From positions 1 to 17,037 of the forward strand of contig CAJWZG010000033.1 in assembly GCA_913049565.1 (NCBI GenBank): a DNA stretch of 17,037 bases. Reading direction: 5' to 3'. Below, piece after piece: positions 14,801 to 17,037 of this stretch. The stretch comes from an uncultured Gammaproteobacteria bacterium. GTDB lineage: Bacteria; Pseudomonadota; Gammaproteobacteria; Pseudomonadales; Azotimanducaceae_A. Position numbers and translations under genes: made by a program. Below the pieces are notes generated by a model. The model was not told where the DNA came from and ran no database searches. It worked only from the letters and a program-made list of their open reading frames with translations. Position 1 is the first letter of the stretch; each line of letters starts with the position of its first letter.

Positions 14801-16339
14801 ATGGCGAAACGCATGATAAGCCTGCCCATCCAAATGCTCGCTGCATTTTTTGCAGGGGCCCTGTACCCCTTGGCCTTTGCGCCAGTGCACTGGGTACCCC
14901 TACTTTTTCTATCTACCGGCACCTTGTTTTGGCTGCTTATCCGTGCCGAGGGTCATAGTTGGTTGCTTGCCTGGGTCTTTGGGCTCGGCAAATACGCCGT
15001 TGGCGTGTCGTGGATCTACGTCAGTATTCATCAGTATGGTGGTGCCTCGCCGCTGTTAGCCGCGCTCATGGTGGCCGCCTTTGTCGCGTTCATGGCGCTC
15101 TTTTGTCTACCTATCGGTTGGTTTGTTGGCGTACTTAAACGTGCCAATCAAAGTGCCGCGCCTGTGGTTTTAGGGATGGGTTTCGCGGCTTCCTGGGTGC
15201 TTATGGAATGGGCGCTTACTTGGTTCTTGACGGGTTTTCCTTGGTTATTTGCTGGCCACGCGATGTTAGCCACCCCGCTACAAGGCTTCACGCCGGTGGT
15301 TGGTGTTTTAGGGGTCAGCCTTGTGGTCGTTGTTGCGACGGTCAGTGTAGTGCTGGCTTTGACGCCGTCGCAAACCCGTATGTCCCGGTTGGTTTTCTGC
15401 AGTATGGCTCTAGCTTTAGTTGCCTTCGGGGCCTGGCTTGACGTTCAAACATGGACGAAGCCGGCGGGGCGCTACGAGGCTGCCTTAGTGCAAGGCAATA
15501 TCGCCCAAGGGGTGAAGTGGGATGCGGATCAGCGATCGATCAATGTACGCAAACATCTGCAATTGTCTGAAGATTATTGGGATGCAGATATGCTTGTTTG
15601 GCCTGAGTTTGCACTGACGCTTTATGGACCCGATGCTGCCGGGGTACTAGACCTGCTTAACCGGCGAGGCCAATTGAGCGAGACCAATGTGGTTGTCGGC
15701 ATGCCTGATGTGCAGTGGTTAGATAATCAGCAGTACCAGATATTTAATTCAGCTCGAGGCCTTGGGTTGGCGAGCGGCAGCTTTGCTAAACACCATCTCG
15801 TACCGTTTGGGGACTATGTGCCTTTGCAAGACTACCTGCGTGGACTCATCGAGTTTTTTGACCTGCCGATGTCGAACGCAAGTCGCGGAGGATCAAAGCA
15901 AACAAACATTGCCTTGCAGCTAACAGGACAAGGCGCTGCTACCCAAGTAGCTGTTGGTATCTGTTATGAAATTGCCTACGGCGAGTCTCTGCGGCGCAAT
16001 GCGCAGTTCAGCGGCCTGCTGCTGACCATCTCAAACGACACTTGGTTTGGCGGTTCCATCGGTCCACATCAACATATGCAAATTGCACAGATGCGAGCGC
16101 TGGAAAACGGCCGCTGGATGCTGCGAGCCACAAACGACGGTGTGACAGCTATCGTCAACGACCGTGGCCAGATCACCCAGCGGCTGCCTCAATTTGAAGC
16201 AGGGGTACTCCGAGGAAGCTTTTCTATAATGGAAGGGCGCACTCCCTACAGCTACCTTGCTGATCTACCTGTCTTGATGCTGCTTGTCGTATTGTTGGTT
16301 TCATCTGTTGCGCGCAGTCGCCGTCGGAATTTTTCGTAA
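14801..16339 (+). CDS. lnt: Apolipoprotein N-acyltransferase Lnt
   Basis: This inner-membrane enzyme adds the third acyl chain to the N-terminal diacylglyceryl-Cys of lipoproteins, the last step of their maturation. At 512 residues it has the usual size. The first 215 residues form several membrane segments, followed by a periplasmic nitrilase-like domain and a final C-terminal helix (about 485-505). The catalytic triad can be placed at Glu269 (LVWPEFAL), Lys330 (FAKHHLVPFGDYVP) and Cys388 (VGICYEIAYGE). SNDTWFGGSIGPHQHMQIAQ and ALENGRWMLRATNDG follow. The ATG at 14801 is preferred over the GTG at 14792; a further ATG at 14813 is possible. It lies 35 bases after corC in the same operon and 83 bases before leuS. 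Confidence 0.97.
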   Translation: MAKRMISLPIQMLAAFFAGALYPLAFAPVHWVPLLFLSTGTLFWLLIRAEGHSWLLAWVFGLGKYAVGVSWIYVSIHQYGGASPLLAALMVAAFVAFMALFCLPIGWFVGVLKRANQSAAPVVLGMGFAASWVLMEWALTWFLTGFPWLFAGHAMLATPLQGFTPVVGVLGVSLVVVVATVSVVLALTPSQTRMSRLVFCSMALALVAFGAWLDVQTWTKPAGRYEAALVQGNIAQGVKWDADQRSINVRKHLQLSEDYWDADMLVWPEFALTLYGPDAAGVLDLLNRRGQLSETNVVVGMPDVQWLDNQQYQIFNSARGLGLASGSFAKHHLVPFGDYVPLQDYLRGLIEFFDLPMSNASRGGSKQTNIALQLTGQGAATQVAVGICYEIAYGESLRRNAQFSGLLLTISNDTWFGGSIGPHQHMQIAQMRALENGRWMLRATNDGVTAIVNDRGQITQRLPQFEAGVLRGSFSIMEGRTPYSYLADLPVLMLLVVLLVSSVARSRRRNFS

Positions 16340-16410
16340 CAGTCCGAGCCGCGCCCGCCGTTGAGGTGTTATCCTCGCGTTTTGCCAGAATTGGCCAACT
16401 CAAGCTGTAA

Positions 16411-17037
<627 letters not shown>

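Noticed and set aside
16362..16380. GAGG/CCTC hairpin followed by GCGTTTT between lnt and leuS as a terminator
   Set aside because: Only a four-base stem and a short, interrupted T-run; read-through into leuS is at least as likely.

Overview
The window comes from a gammaproteobacterium of moderate GC, most likely a marine or aquatic lineage. The right half holds the conserved order miaB - phoH/ybeZ - ybeY - corC/ybeX - lnt - leuS, with a DUF1820 gene divergent to miaB, an arrangement familiar from Pseudomonas-like gammaproteobacteria. Protein coding is dense, with many 4-base or very short gene junctions. I found no tRNA or rRNA genes, CRISPR array, insertion sequence or phage gene.

Layout. 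(1) Bases 1 to about 176 are GC-rich and look like coding DNA from a different genome, read on the minus strand. They may be a chimeric contig end. (2) 117-3526, plus strand: an unrecognised protein, a luciferase-like flavin monooxygenase, a D-2-hydroxyacid dehydrogenase and a YhhQ-type queuosine-precursor transporter. (3) 3527-3969: no intact gene, but the remains of what may be a decayed membrane-associated protein gene. (4) 5692-3970, minus strand: a compact operon of a divergent 6-pyruvoyl-tetrahydropterin synthase (PTPS/QueD) family protein, a short-chain dehydrogenase and a GNAT acetyltransferase. (5) 5803-7843, plus strand: a crotonase-fold protein and an acyl-CoA dehydrogenase. (6) A convergent, minus-strand ferredoxin/rubredoxin reductase-like flavoprotein, then a divergent FMN-dependent alpha-hydroxyacid dehydrogenase. 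(7) The housekeeping block from 10256 to the right edge: tRNA modification (MiaB), ribosome and rRNA maturation (PhoH, YbeY), CorC, lipoprotein N-acylation (Lnt) and leucyl-tRNA synthetase, cut by the window end.

How the genes may work together. The left two thirds is rich in redox and CoA-ester enzymes (flavin monooxygenase, hydroxyacid dehydrogenases, crotonase, acyl-CoA dehydrogenase, electron-transfer reductase). This suggests accessory catabolism of an unidentified carboxylic or lipid substrate, but the genes lie in several transcription units and no substrate can be named. The pterin-family operon is the most interesting local unit. Its PTPS homologue keeps the zinc histidines but lacks the canonical catalytic Cys, the catalytic His and the pterin-anchoring Glu. 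It instead carries an ExxHGH motif like that described for PTPS-III proteins, which replace dihydroneopterin aldolase in folate synthesis. I see no clear case for a wholly new defence or mobile system here.
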